A stretch of 39,137 nucleotides of DNA from Geobacter sp. OR-1 (GTDB lineage Bacteria; Desulfobacterota; Desulfuromonadia; Geobacterales; DSM-12255). Positions 23,220 to 31,845 of the stretch are shown here, piece by piece; the first letter of the stretch is position 1; each line of letters starts with the position of its first letter. The translations under genes and the position numbers were made by a program. The stretch covers positions 1 to 39,137 of the forward strand of contig NZ_BAZF01000028.1 in NCBI RefSeq assembly GCF_000813145.1. Reading direction: 5' to 3'. The notes under the pieces were generated by a model that was given only the letters and a program-made list of their open reading frames with translations, was not told the origin of the DNA and did no database searches.

Positions 23220-26201
23220 TTACTCATTTGGAGCAAATCCCCGTCTGACGGTGTTATGCGTCACAACGCGCGGTTGCAGGAAATGAAGTAGATAATCGCT
23301 GCCTCCTGCCTTGGTGCCGCCGCCGGACAATCCGAAACCGCCGAAAGGCTGTCTCTCCACCATGGCGCCGGTGCAGCCACGGTTCAAGTAAAGGTTGCCC
23401 ACCCGAAATTCGCGGCTGGCGAGTTCAAGGTTTGCCGGACTCCGGCTGAATACTGAGCCGGTAAGCGCGTACCGGGTGCCGTTTGCCATAGCCAGCGCCT
23501 CTTTGAAGTCTCTCGCACGCATCAGCGACAGTACCGGGCCGAAAATCTCCTCCTGAGCCACCGTACCCGAAGGTTTCACATCCCCCAAAATGACAATTGG
23601 CACGTAATAACCGGCTGCCGGAATAGCGCTCTCGTAAAGAAGCATCCCTTCTTTTTTCCCTGTTTCAATATATTCGAGTATCTTTTGTTGCTGCAGCTGG
23701 TCGGCTACCGGACCGAGGAAGCAGGCAGGGTCTTCCGCCGGACCGATGGTGAGAGCAGCGGCAGCGGCAACAAACCGTTGCGTAAACTCTGGGTATATCT
23801 TTTCAAGGATTATCACCCGTGAGCATGCCGAACATTTTTGCCCCTGAAAACCGAAGGCTGACTGGAGCAGATGCGGAATTGCCTCATCCAGGTCGGCATC
23901 GTCATCGATTATCACAGCATTCTTTCCGCCCATTTCGCAGATGACCCGTTTTATCCCCCTTTGATCCGGCTGACGGCGTGCGGCCTTCTCGCAGATTTCA
24001 AGTCCTACCCCGGCTGAACCGGTAAAGGCGATCAGGTCTACCCCCGGGTGTTCTGCCAGGTAGTCCCCGATATCGCTCCCCAGGCCTGGCAGATAATTGA
24101 AAACGCCGGGCGGTATGCCGGCCTCGGTGAAGATCTCGACCAGCTGATGGCCGGTAACCGGAGTCAGGCTTGCAGGTTTGTAAACAACGCAATTGCCTGC
24201 GGAGAGCGCGGCAGACGTCATGCCGCAGCTGATAGCCAGCGGGAAGTTCCACGGGGCGATCACGGCTGCAACCCCGCACGGCTCATAGCTGGAAAGGTTA
24301 AGTTCCCCGGGTAGATTCCCCAGATGCTGCGGTACTGCCAGCCTAACGGCCTCCCGGCTGTAAAATTCAAGAAAATCTATGGCTTCAGCCACATCAGCAT
24401 AGGCCTGGTCCCATTGTTTCCCAATCTCCAGCACCTGCCAGGCAGCCAGCTCAACCAACCGGCGCCGGGCAGCAGCAGCGGCTTTTTGCAGGATGGTTGC
24501 CCGTGCCGTTACCGGGGTGTCGCGCCAGGCAGGAAAGGCGGCTCTCGCGGCAGTTACCGCCACCTCAGCCTCAGTTCTGCCGCCGAGGTGAATCCTGCCG
24601 ATTATTTCGTCGGGATTTGCCGGATTGGCGGAAACAAACAGTTCCTTTGCCGAAGCGTTGTTGCCGTTTATAAAGAGCGGCACGGTTATGGGAATATGCC
24701 GCCGGATCTCGGCAAGCTGATGACGGAACTCCTCGCGCAGCTCATTTCGGGTAAAGTCTGCCCCGGGCTCATTTCTGAAATGCTCTGCAGATGCCTTAAC
24801 TACACGGGACGGTTTCTGCTCCTGATCTCTTTCGGCCGTGACTGCCGGGTTTTCAAGAAGCCGGTTGATCTCGTCCTGTTCTGCAAAACACTTGCGCAAA
24901 AATGACTCATTGGAGGTGTTTTCAAGCAGCCTGCGTACCAGATATCCCATGCCGGGCACCATCTTGCCATATGGAGAGTAGAGGCGGACCCGGCCGGTTT
25001 CGTGCAGTAGCGCTTTTTTGACCGGTTCTGCCATGCCGTACAGAACCTGAAACTCAAACCGGTCTGTTGGCACCGACAATTCCTCGGCAAATTCCAGCAC
25101 TGCGGCAATTGACCTGAAGTTGTGGCTGGCACAGGCGAAGTGACATATTTTGTGATGTTCGAGGATCAGCCGTGATTGCCGTTCAAAGGCGGCATCGGTT
25201 TCGGATTTCAACCTCCAGACCGGGGGTTCCCAACCATTCTGCTCGGCCCTGATGATTTCAAAGTCCCAGTACGCCCCTTTAACCAGGCGTATCGCAATGG
25301 GGATCTCTTGCCGTTCTGCCCAGTCCAGGAGCTCCGGCAGATCTCTATCAGTGTCGCGGAGATACGACTGCACCGCTACCCCGAGAAAGGGATAATCCGG
25401 GTGCGCGAGTTTAAGTCGCCGGTACACCTCAAGGGTGATCTCCTTCATCCTGGTGGACTCCATATCGATACAGAGGAAGCCTCGGCAACTTATTACCGCG
25501 GCAACAATGGCTTCAAGCCCGGTAAGTATGGCCGAAACCGACCCCTCGAAATTGCGCGGATCGGCCAGACAGTAGAGGGCCGAAGGCTTGACCGCGATAT
25601 TGATCTGCGGGGCATCACCCCAGTCCAGCCCCGGAGAACCGCTTGCCCCGCCCAAAGGGCGCCAGTTCTTTTGAGATAACCGCAAAGCAGAAAGCAATTC
25701 CAGGTAAACAGCTATATAATGATCCGCTTCTTCATGGGAAAGAATCGCCTCACCGAGCAGGTCGACAGCGCAGGCAAACCCGTTATCCCGCAGTTTTTCG
25801 ATATTCCGGACCGCTTCTTCGGTGGTCTCGCCGATAACGAATTGACGGGCCATGCTGCGGATATTGGCACCGAGCGCCTTGCCTAGCATTGAGCCGCCAA
25901 GGCTGCCAAGCATGCCGGCTGCCTTCACCCCTGCGGTGAACACCTGCGGCAGTTGCTGCTCGCCGCCGAAATACTCCCGGATATGACCGGTGAGCTGGTC
26001 GCCGCTCCGCAAGGCCGGAAAGACATCGACAAAGCGGAACAGCTGCGTCTTGAACCGCTCGTCTTTCATTGCCCATTCCATCACCTTGCCGGCCCAGGTC
26101 CCGGAATCGAACAGGGATGGTCTTTCATCCCGTACAGCGGAATAAAGCCTTTTGCCATGCGCGATGATCCGTTCATCAAGAGTGTCGGAACCCATGTTCA
26201 T
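23220..26201 (-). CDS. putA: Bifunctional proline dehydrogenase / glutamate semialdehyde dehydrogenase PutA
   Basis: 993 residues, the short PutA type without the N-terminal DNA-binding domain. It oxidises proline to P5C with FAD and then glutamate semialdehyde to glutamate with NAD, channelling the intermediate. The proline dehydrogenase half shows AVDLLGEAILSHEEAD, IRLVKGAYWD, FQVLYGMAEPVK and LYSPYGKMVPGMGYLVRRLL. The aldehyde dehydrogenase half shows VIAPWNFPLAI, FTGSAGVGLEI, EMGGKNAVII, the catalytic cysteine in GQKCSACS and EEIFGPVL. The first ATG (26201) overlaps the upstream stop as ATGA; the second (26195) is better spaced from AAAGG. It is translationally coupled to the ornithine cyclodeaminase-like gene. 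Confidence 0.96.
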   Translation of the reverse strand: MNMGSDTLDERIIAHGKRLYSAVRDERPSLFDSGTWAGKVMEWAMKDERFKTQLFRFVDVFPALRSGDQLTGHIREYFGGEQQLPQVFTAGVKAAGMLGSLGGSMLGKALGANIRSMARQFVIGETTEEAVRNIEKLRDNGFACAVDLLGEAILSHEEADHYIAVYLELLSALRLSQKNWRPLGGASGSPGLDWGDAPQINIAVKPSALYCLADPRNFEGSVSAILTGLEAIVAAVISCRGFLCIDMESTRMKEITLEVYRRLKLAHPDYPFLGVAVQSYLRDTDRDLPELLDWAERQEIPIAIRLVKGAYWDFEIIRAEQNGWEPPVWRLKSETDAAFERQSRLILEHHKICHFACASHNFRSIAAVLEFAEELSVPTDRFEFQVLYGMAEPVKKALLHETGRVRLYSPYGKMVPGMGYLVRRLLENTSNESFLRKCFAEQDEINRLLENPAVTAERDQEQKPSRVVKASAEHFRNEPGADFTRNELREEFRHQLAEIRRHIPITVPLFINGNNASAKELFVSANPANPDEIIGRIHLGGRTEAEVAVTAARAAFPAWRDTPVTARATILQKAAAAARRRLVELAAWQVLEIGKQWDQAYADVAEAIDFLEFYSREAVRLAVPQHLGNLPGELNLSSYEPCGVAAVIAPWNFPLAISCGMTSAALSAGNCVVYKPASLTPVTGHQLVEIFTEAGIPPGVFNYLPGLGSDIGDYLAEHPGVDLIAFTGSAGVGLEICEKAARRQPDQRGIKRVICEMGGKNAVIIDDDADLDEAIPHLLQSAFGFQGQKCSACSRVIILEKIYPEFTQRFVAAAAALTIGPAEDPACFLGPVADQLQQQKILEYIETGKKEGMLLYESAIPAAGYYVPIVILGDVKPSGTVAQEEIFGPVLSLMRARDFKEALAMANGTRYALTGSVFSRSPANLELASREFRVGNLYLNRGCTGAMVERQPFGGFGLSGGGTKAGGSDYLLHFLQPRVVTHNTVRRGFAPNE

Positions 26202-27289
26202 CCTTTCAGGTTGTGCCAGAGATTGACCATGAAATCCTGCACATTGGTAAGAATGGCCCGCGCCTGGCAGGAACCTCTGTTGGCGAGCTTGTCGGCGCCG
26301 AATTCCGACATGTCGACAATATAGAAATATACCGGTCTCACCGAGCCGTTTTCCAACACCTTATAGCTTGGGACCATATTCCCGAATGCGATGGTGTGCA
26401 GCTGGGTAGCCAGGGCAATAACCGTGGTTGCGCTGCGGCTATGATGGCGCATGGCGTCCTGGGCACGGCACGAGTCGGTGATGACTTCCGGAAGAGGGCC
26501 GTCATCCCGTATCGATCCGGCAAGGACAAGCGGCACCTGGTGTTTGAGACAGGCGTGGATGATCCCGTCTATTATCCCCAGTTCAGCAATCGACCGAATC
26601 AGTGAACCGTGCCTCCTGACTTCGTTGATCACGTCGAGATGATGATAATGCCCGCGGGGATGGAGCTCCTGGGTGTAGATATCCTGCCCCAGGCCGGTTC
26701 GGAACATGGCCGCTTCAAGATCATGGGTTGCCAGCGCATTGCCGGCAAGAAGGGCATGGCAATATCCGGCATCGATCAATGCTGTCATCGCCTCTCTGCT
26801 GTCGCGGTCAAAGGCTACGGCCGGGCCGAGAACCCAGACAATGTAGCCGTTGTCCCGGTCGTGGCGGAGAATCTCGTACAGTTCATCGTAGGAACGCGAG
26901 AATGGGGTCTCTCTTGTGCCGCGGGTACGGAAAATGAATTTGTCGGCAGAGGCATCCATAACCGTATCGAAACCGGTAGTGTGGACGAAAATCCCTTCTT
27001 CACCGTTTTCGGTGCGGCCGAGGACCACCCGCTCTCCTGCCTTCACCAGTCTGGGTTCCACAACCTTAACGGTTCCATTGGCCAGAACAAGCACGGCATC
27101 CATTCTGCTTTCCGGTGCCAGGAGCCATTTCCCGCCGCCAAGATGAACGTATTCCGGGTGATTGGATGTAGCATGAAAGTTCCGCGGCAGAACTCCGTCA
27201 CGAGGGGCATCCCCCAGGCTTGCCGCAGGGGCCGAAGCCAGATCGGGGCGCGAGAAATCAGGAGGGGTGTAATTGGTTGGGATCGGCAT
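26198..27289 (-). CDS. TIGR00300-type protein, probable ornithine cyclodeaminase
   Basis: 363 residues. The body matches the TIGR00300/LOR-SDH-related family: GVLPRNFHATSNHPEYV near the start, IVWVLGPAVAFDRDSREAM, ALLAGNALATHDLEAAMF, SIRDDGPLPEVITDSCRAQD and the C-terminal NRGSCQARAILTNVQDF. From literature, archaeal members and the C-terminal half of cyanobacterial AgrE make proline from ornithine with loss of ammonia, using a bound NAD cofactor. The N-terminal LOR domain typical of longer members appears absent. Overlap with putA by 4 bases supports an ornithine-to-proline role feeding PutA. The promoter at 27358-27386 has a perfect -35 box. The substrate is inferred. Confidence 0.82.
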   Translation of the reverse strand: MPIPTNYTPPDFSRPDLASAPAASLGDAPRDGVLPRNFHATSNHPEYVHLGGGKWLLAPESRMDAVLVLANGTVKVVEPRLVKAGERVVLGRTENGEEGIFVHTTGFDTVMDASADKFIFRTRGTRETPFSRSYDELYEILRHDRDNGYIVWVLGPAVAFDRDSREAMTALIDAGYCHALLAGNALATHDLEAAMFRTGLGQDIYTQELHPRGHYHHLDVINEVRRHGSLIRSIAELGIIDGIIHACLKHQVPLVLAGSIRDDGPLPEVITDSCRAQDAMRHHSRSATTVIALATQLHTIAFGNMVPSYKVLENGSVRPVYFYIVDMSEFGADKLANRGSCQARAILTNVQDFMVNLWHNLKG

Positions 27290-27357
27290 CTATTCCCCCT
27301 TATCTGCCAATGCGGAGATTTCGGCTCTATTGCCGGATTGAATGCGGCTGTAATTAA

Positions 27358-27386
27358 AGTAAATCGCTGGATTAGCCTCTTGTCAA
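27358..27386 (-). promoter_or_regulatory. Putative sigma-70 promoter of the ornithine cyclodeaminase-putA operon
   Basis: On the minus strand a perfect TTGACA (27386-27381) is followed after 17 bases by TTTACT (27363-27358), four of six matches to TATAAT. It lies about 70 bases before the start codon at 27289. Confidence 0.55.
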
Positions 27387-27441
27387 TGAAGCGTGCGGCA
27401 TGGCTTGCATCTTGTGGTAACATTATTGCCGGAGGTGATTT

Positions 27442-28773
27442 GTGAAGCGAAAACGGGTCATAATCATGGGTGCGGCGGGTCGGGATTTTCATAATTTCAA
27501 CTGCTGTTTCAGGAACAACGAGTCATTCCGGGTGGTCGCATTTACTGCGACGCAGATCCCATATATCAGTGGGCGCCGTTACCCGGCGGTCCTGGCCGGA
27601 TCGCTGTATCCGGCCGGAATACCCATCTATCCCGAAGAACAGCTCCTCGAGCTTATTCGCCGTCTGAAAGCGGAGCAGATAGTATTCGCATACAGTGACG
27701 TCTCGCATGAAAACCTGATGCATAAAGCTTCGACAGTTCTGGCTTCAGGCGCTGATTTTTGCCTTCTGGGGCCGGACGCAACCATGCTGAAGAGCCGACT
27801 GCCGGTGATTTCGGTATGTGCAATCAGGACGGGGTGCGGCAAGAGCCAGGTTGTCAGATACCTGTGCGATATCTTGCGGGAAAAGGGGATCAGGCCCATG
27901 GTTGTCCGGCACCCTATGCCTTATGGCAACCTTTCTGAGCAGGCAGTCGAGAGGTTTGCCGATGTTGGCGACCTGGACCGGTTTCATTGCACCATTGAGG
28001 AGCGGGAAGAATATGAGCACCTTCTGGAACATGGCGCAACGGTTTATGCCGGGGTGGATTACCATCGGATTCTTCGGCAGATTGAAAAGGAGGCGGCAGT
28101 GATCATCTGGGACGGCGGCAACAACGACCTGCCGTTTTTCCGGCCCGACCTGGAGATCGTGGTGGTCGATCCGCTCCGGCCCGGCCACGAGACTGCCTGG
28201 TATCCCGGCGAAGTGAACCTTCGCAGGGCCGATCTGCTGGTAATCAACAAGGTGAATGCTGTCGAACCTTCCGTGGTTTCCGCTTTGATGAATACGGTAC
28301 ATAACGTCAATCCGGCTGCCAAGCTGGTGCGGACGGCATCGGAAATCACGGTCGAAGATGGGGAGCGGATCAGAGGGAAGAACGTGCTGGTAATCGAGGA
28401 CGGTCCCACCATCACTCACGGCTCCATGCCGTCCGGCGCCGGCCTTGCCGCGGCAATCCGGTATGGCGCGGCAGCGGTGATCGATCCCCGGCCCTGGGTG
28501 CAAGGTTCTCTGCGCGACGTTTATAATGCGTTTCCTCATATCGGTCCCGTGCTCCCCGCTCTGGGGTACAGTTCCGTGCAGGTTGCCGATCTGGCCGCTA
28601 CAGTGGCAGCAGTACCCTGCGATCTGGTGCTGGCTGCCACCCCCATAGACTTGAAACGGCTGTTTGAGACGACCCGGCCGGTTTTGCGCGTATCGTACGA
28701 CATTGCCGAAGAAAGCGACCTGCCGCTAAAATCGGCAGTCCTGGCTTTTCTCGCCGGACTGGGCCGATCATAG
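27442..28773 (+). CDS. Cyclic 2,3-diphosphoglycerate synthetase-like P-loop protein
   Basis: 443 residues from a GTG start with GGAGGTGA upstream. The N-terminus is a Rossmann-like unit (VIIMGAAGRDFHNFNCCFRN). A central P-loop, CAIRTGCGKSQVVRYL, opens a G-protein-like domain with VIIWDGGNNDLPFF, VVVDPLRPG and LLVINKVNAV (NKxx guanine-type motif). The C-terminal half has EDGPTITHGSMPSGAGLAAA. This set matches archaeal cyclic 2,3-diphosphoglycerate synthetases, which make a thermoprotective/storage metabolite, but many bacterial members have no proven function. It diverges from the ornithine cyclodeaminase-putA operon; a link to amino-acid metabolism is possible but not shown. Confidence 0.8.
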   Translation: MKRKRVIIMGAAGRDFHNFNCCFRNNESFRVVAFTATQIPYISGRRYPAVLAGSLYPAGIPIYPEEQLLELIRRLKAEQIVFAYSDVSHENLMHKASTVLASGADFCLLGPDATMLKSRLPVISVCAIRTGCGKSQVVRYLCDILREKGIRPMVVRHPMPYGNLSEQAVERFADVGDLDRFHCTIEEREEYEHLLEHGATVYAGVDYHRILRQIEKEAAVIIWDGGNNDLPFFRPDLEIVVVDPLRPGHETAWYPGEVNLRRADLLVINKVNAVEPSVVSALMNTVHNVNPAAKLVRTASEITVEDGERIRGKNVLVIEDGPTITHGSMPSGAGLAAAIRYGAAAVIDPRPWVQGSLRDVYNAFPHIGPVLPALGYSSVQVADLAATVAAVPCDLVLAATPIDLKRLFETTRPVLRVSYDIAEESDLPLKSAVLAFLAGLGRS

Positions 28774-28883
28774 TAGCAATCAGCTCTAATTACCCGGATG
28801 CATTCCGCAATCCCATAAACCTCTTGATCTCTCCTGCGAAAAGTTGTATCGATGTGACCCTCAATTTTCGAAGGAGCAATCGA

Positions 28884-30053
28884 ATGGGTATCCTGTCCAA
28901 TACCGTAAGCATCTGTCAGTTCCGTGTGGTTGGTGATCTCCCAGTTGCGGATTTTTATGAATGGGCCTCTGTCAGCCTTGCACGAAAGGGGTTTGCCCCT
29001 ATAGACCATAGCACCGCGGAATTATCCGTCGGGTGGGTCCAGGTCGATGACCATCGGGACAGCAGCTTTTCCGTTCCGTCGGCATTCTGGCGCGACCATT
29101 ACCTGGTCTTCACCCTGCGTCAGGACCGGCGGCATATCCCGACGGTCCTGCTCCGCAGTCATCTTCAGCTTGAAGAGCGTGAATTTCTGACGGCAAATCC
29201 CGGATATTCCAAGGTCCCGAAACAGAAACGCGAAGAGCTCCGCGAAGCGGTACGCTCCAGGCTCCTGGCCCGTATTCTTCCTGTCCCTGCCACATACGAC
29301 GCAGTATGGGACACTGACAGCAATCTCCTTACCCTGGCGACTGTCGGGGCAAAGAGTGTCGAGCAGTTTGAAGCCTTGTTCAAAAAGAGCTTCGAGGGGC
29401 TTCGCCTTGTGGCGATACACCCTTATTCCCGTGCGGAACGAGTTGTTGCCCCGGAGATGTTGCCTCTGCTGGTCAAAGCGAACAGGGCGAATTCCGACGC
29501 AGTTCTGGACCTGATCAAGTGCAACAGGTGGCTCGGCTGGGATTTCCTGCTCTGGATGCTTTACCGCACTATGAACGAGTCCTCGGAGTACCGGGTAAGC
29601 CGGCCCGGTCATGCAGTTGCCGGAGAGGGGTTCGTGGCATATCTGAATGACAGGATTGTCCTTGGTCTTTCCGCCGAGCAAGGGGTGCAGAAGTTTACCG
29701 CCTCTGGCCCGATGGAGCAGTTTGCTGAGGTTAGGACCGCTCTCAAGTCAGGCAAGCAGATTAACGAGGCGACTCTTTATCTGGAGCGGGGGGAGCATCT
29801 ATGGAAGATGACGCTCAAGGGGGAGCAGTTCCAGTTTTCCTCATTCCGGTCGCCGCAGGTAAAGGAGGAAAAGGACAACACCGTTGACGGCGTAACCGAA
29901 CGGGAGGCGTTGTTTTACGAGCGGATGTATCTGCTCGAACTCGGGCTGCAGCTTTTTGACAGCCTGTATGAGGCGTTCCTGGCGCAGCGGCTCAGTACGG
30001 CATGGGATATTGAGCAGAAGAATATCGATTCCTGGCTCAACGAAATCCAATAG
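28884..30053 (+). CDS. rdgC: Recombination-associated protein RdgC
   Basis: 389 residues from ATG 28884, which has AAGGAG at proper spacing; the upstream in-frame start at 28824 lacks one. The N-terminus MGILSNTVSICQFRVVGDLP and the later motifs SVGWVQVDDH, LLRSHLQLEER, LLARILPVPATYD and SVEQFEALFKKSF follow the RdgC family. In E. coli RdgC forms a DNA-encircling dimer ring that limits RecA. The length is somewhat greater than that of E. coli RdgC (about 300 residues), with a C-terminal extension after about residue 300 as in other delta-proteobacteria. It appears to be a single-gene unit followed by a hairpin-rich gap. Confidence 0.88.
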   Translation: MGILSNTVSICQFRVVGDLPVADFYEWASVSLARKGFAPIDHSTAELSVGWVQVDDHRDSSFSVPSAFWRDHYLVFTLRQDRRHIPTVLLRSHLQLEEREFLTANPGYSKVPKQKREELREAVRSRLLARILPVPATYDAVWDTDSNLLTLATVGAKSVEQFEALFKKSFEGLRLVAIHPYSRAERVVAPEMLPLLVKANRANSDAVLDLIKCNRWLGWDFLLWMLYRTMNESSEYRVSRPGHAVAGEGFVAYLNDRIVLGLSAEQGVQKFTASGPMEQFAEVRTALKSGKQINEATLYLERGEHLWKMTLKGEQFQFSSFRSPQVKEEKDNTVDGVTEREALFYERMYLLELGLQLFDSLYEAFLAQRLSTAWDIEQKNIDSWLNEIQ

Positions 30054-30066
30054 CAACAGAAGAAAC

Positions 30067-30106
30067 GGCGTCTTTGTGCAGATGGCAAGGCTGCAATGAT
30101 GACGCC
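30067..30106 (+). other. Two-part hairpin downstream of rdgC
   Basis: GGCGTC (30067-30072) pairs with GACGCC (30101-30106), and inside it TGCAG (30077-30081) pairs with CTGCA (30091-30095). No T-run follows, so it may be a 3'-end structure rather than a complete terminator. Confidence 0.4.
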
Positions 30107-30171
30107 GGATGCAAATCTATCCTGTACACAAAATCCCTATCCCAGTTATCGGAATGATGCCCCACAATCTG

Positions 30172-30194
30172 TTTCGGCATGCCGAAAACTTTTT
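30172..30194 (+). terminator. Palindrome with T-run after rdgC, possible terminator
   Basis: TTTCGGCATGCCGAAA (30172-30187) is a perfect 16-base palindrome that can fold as a 6-bp stem with a CATG loop, followed by AACTTTTT. It could end rdgC transcription or be an operator. Just beyond, TTGGAC (30193-30198) and GTCCAA (30215-30220) form a second inverted repeat. The rest of the 291-base gap shows only the promoter described separately. Confidence 0.4.
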
Positions 30195-30263
30195 GGACGG
30201 AATTGTCCCGATCTGTCCAATTAACGTAATTCTCCCTCGCAGTATATTTTAAAAAACATTAAG

Positions 30264-30290
30264 TAAAGATAACTCCTCATCCTCCGATAA
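30264..30290 (+). promoter_or_regulatory. Sigma-28 (FliA) type promoter of the chemotaxis operon
   Basis: TAAAGATA (30264-30271), an 11-base spacer and TCCGATAA (30283-30290) fit the flagellar sigma factor consensus TAAAGTTT-N11-GCCGATAA with seven of eight matches in the -10 element. It lies 54 bases before the first chemotaxis gene. Confidence 0.85.
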
Positions 30291-30344
30291 GACAATCAAT
30301 CTGTAATTTCTCCGAATCCTAACTCTCATTGACTGGAATCTTAA

Positions 30345-31373
30345 ATGGATATCGATCCGATAAAGGTTTTACTGGTTGATGATGACGAGGATGAAGCTTC
30401 TGCGACCCGAACTGTTGCCAGCAATGAGGCGGTTGCATTGGATAGGAATATCAGGTCTAATTTCTATGCAAGTATGAGGCATGAAATGCGAACCACCATG
30501 CACGGAGTGATAGGATCGCTTGACCTCCTTGATGAAACGGAATTGACCGAGAAACAAAAAGAATACCTTAAGTTGGCAAGGCATTCGGCAGATGCCATGA
30601 TGGGGATGCTTGATCGTCTGTCTGAATATACCAGCAGCAATCTTATCGGGACTGATACGGGAAGAGCTGTTTCTGGCGGGCAGGGTAAAGGCGCGAAAAG
30701 CGAAACCGGTCGGCAATTCAAGGTCTTGCTCGCCGATGACAGCAAAGTTACCAGAAAGGTATTCACGCACCTGCTGGAGAAACATGGTCACAAGGTAGTT
30801 GCGGTAATTGACGGCAACGAGGCTGTTGCCAGCTATGTAAAAGAGCCGTTTGACATTGTCCTTATGGATGTGCAGATGCCTCAGATGAGCGGATTGAACG
30901 CCACAAAACTGATAAGGGCCAAGGAAGCAACAACCGGGGCGCATACGCCGATCCTAGCTTTAACGGCTGCCGAAACCAGAGAAGAGATTGAACGGTGTCT
31001 GCAGTCCGGAATGGATGGCTATCTACACAAAAATGCCGATGCGGTTGAACTCCTGGAGAATCTGGCACGTTACATTACGGCGCCAGGCGCCTCTCCGGTG
31101 CTATCAGACGGATCCGCCATGGCAACCGTGTTTTCTGAATTGGTGGCAGCTTTCAACCTGCGCAATGAGGAGCATTTTGAAAGCTGTGCATTCAGGCTCA
31201 AAAAACTCGCAGCAGAAGCCAAACTGACGAAAGTAGCTGACGAGATATTGAGGATACAGTTGGCTTTCAGGAGCGGGGCCGTGGAAAAGGTAGGTAATAT
31301 GCTGGAAATGCTGAAGAAATCTATTGCGGAGAAAAAAGAAGGGGAAAGAGGATTTGAACTGAATATGCGCTAA
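30345..31373 (+). CDS. HisKA-REC protein lacking the kinase ATPase domain
   Basis: 342 residues. The first 15 residues (KVLLVDDDED) look like the opening strand of a receiver domain that is cut short. Residues about 38-90 are a HisKA dimerisation helix pair with the phosphoacceptor motif MRHEMRTTMHGVIG (Thr where kinases usually have Pro). No HATPase_c N, G1 or G2 box follows; instead a complete REC domain begins near residue 125 (KVLLADDSKVTRKV, phosphoacceptor in IVLMDVQMPQMSG, switch lysine in GYLHKNAD). The C-terminal 85 residues are helical and may be an HPt remnant, but no clear HxxKG is seen. It cannot autophosphorylate alone; it may act as a phosphorelay adaptor. First gene after the sigma-28 promoter. 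The ribosome binding site is weak. Confidence 0.85.
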   Translation: MDIDPIKVLLVDDDEDEASATRTVASNEAVALDRNIRSNFYASMRHEMRTTMHGVIGSLDLLDETELTEKQKEYLKLARHSADAMMGMLDRLSEYTSSNLIGTDTGRAVSGGQGKGAKSETGRQFKVLLADDSKVTRKVFTHLLEKHGHKVVAVIDGNEAVASYVKEPFDIVLMDVQMPQMSGLNATKLIRAKEATTGAHTPILALTAAETREEIERCLQSGMDGYLHKNADAVELLENLARYITAPGASPVLSDGSAMATVFSELVAAFNLRNEEHFESCAFRLKKLAAEAKLTKVADEILRIQLAFRSGAVEKVGNMLEMLKKSIAEKKEGERGFELNMR

Positions 31374-31400
31374 GGTTCATATTTTAAGGAGAATAACCGG

Positions 31401-31799
31401 ATGAAAACACTAATAGTTGAAGACGACTTTATATCGCGCAAGATTCTGAAGGAAATGTTGTCTCCCTATGGGGAGTGCGATATCGCCATTGACGGTCAGG
31501 AAGCGGTGCAGGCATTCAGGATGGCGCAGGAAGAAGGGGCCTGTTACGACCTGATATGCATGGACATTATGATGCCTAACATGGATGGCCAGGAAGCTAT
31601 GAAGGCGATTCGCGCCTTGGAAAAGGAACGGGGCGTAAGTGAAGGGGATGAAGTAAAGGTTGTTATGACTACGGCGCTCGGAGACCCAAAATCCGTTGTC
31701 GAAGCGTTATACAGAGGAGGGGCGACTTCATACCTGGTGAAGCCTATCGGGAAGAACAAACTTCTATCGGAATTACGAAATTTTGGCCTTATTCGCTGA
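31401..31799 (+). CDS. CheY-like single-domain response regulator
   Basis: 132 residues with AAGGAG upstream, 27 bases after the preceding gene. The REC fold is complete: acidic pair in LIVEDDFISRKIL, phosphoacceptor Asp in LICMDIMMPNMDG, the Thr in VVMTTALGD and the switch lysine in YLVKPIGKNKL. An extra loop (KERGVSEGDEV) follows helix 3. Without an output domain it probably signals by protein contact, to the motor, to a kinase or as a phosphate sink. This is the first of two CheY-type genes in the operon, and is the more divergent. Confidence 0.92.
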   Translation: MKTLIVEDDFISRKILKEMLSPYGECDIAIDGQEAVQAFRMAQEEGACYDLICMDIMMPNMDGQEAMKAIRALEKERGVSEGDEVKVVMTTALGDPKSVVEALYRGGATSYLVKPIGKNKLLSELRNFGLIR

Positions 31800-31845
31800 T
31801 TTGGTTTCATTCAGGCAAATAATCAGGGGTACCATGGGAGTTTGA

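Noticed and set aside
24324-24905. A 193-codon plus-strand ORF opposite putA
   Set aside because: Shadow frame in GC-rich coding sequence; the minus strand encodes the well-conserved PutA domain junction.
26609-27445. A 278-codon plus-strand ORF opposite the ornithine cyclodeaminase-like gene
   Set aside because: It is the antisense shadow of a gene with strong family motifs; its translation has no domain and no ribosome binding site.
27745-28539. A 264-codon minus-strand ORF opposite the cDPG synthetase-like gene
   Set aside because: Translation is His/Arg/Pro-rich without motifs and the opposite strand has a P-loop protein.
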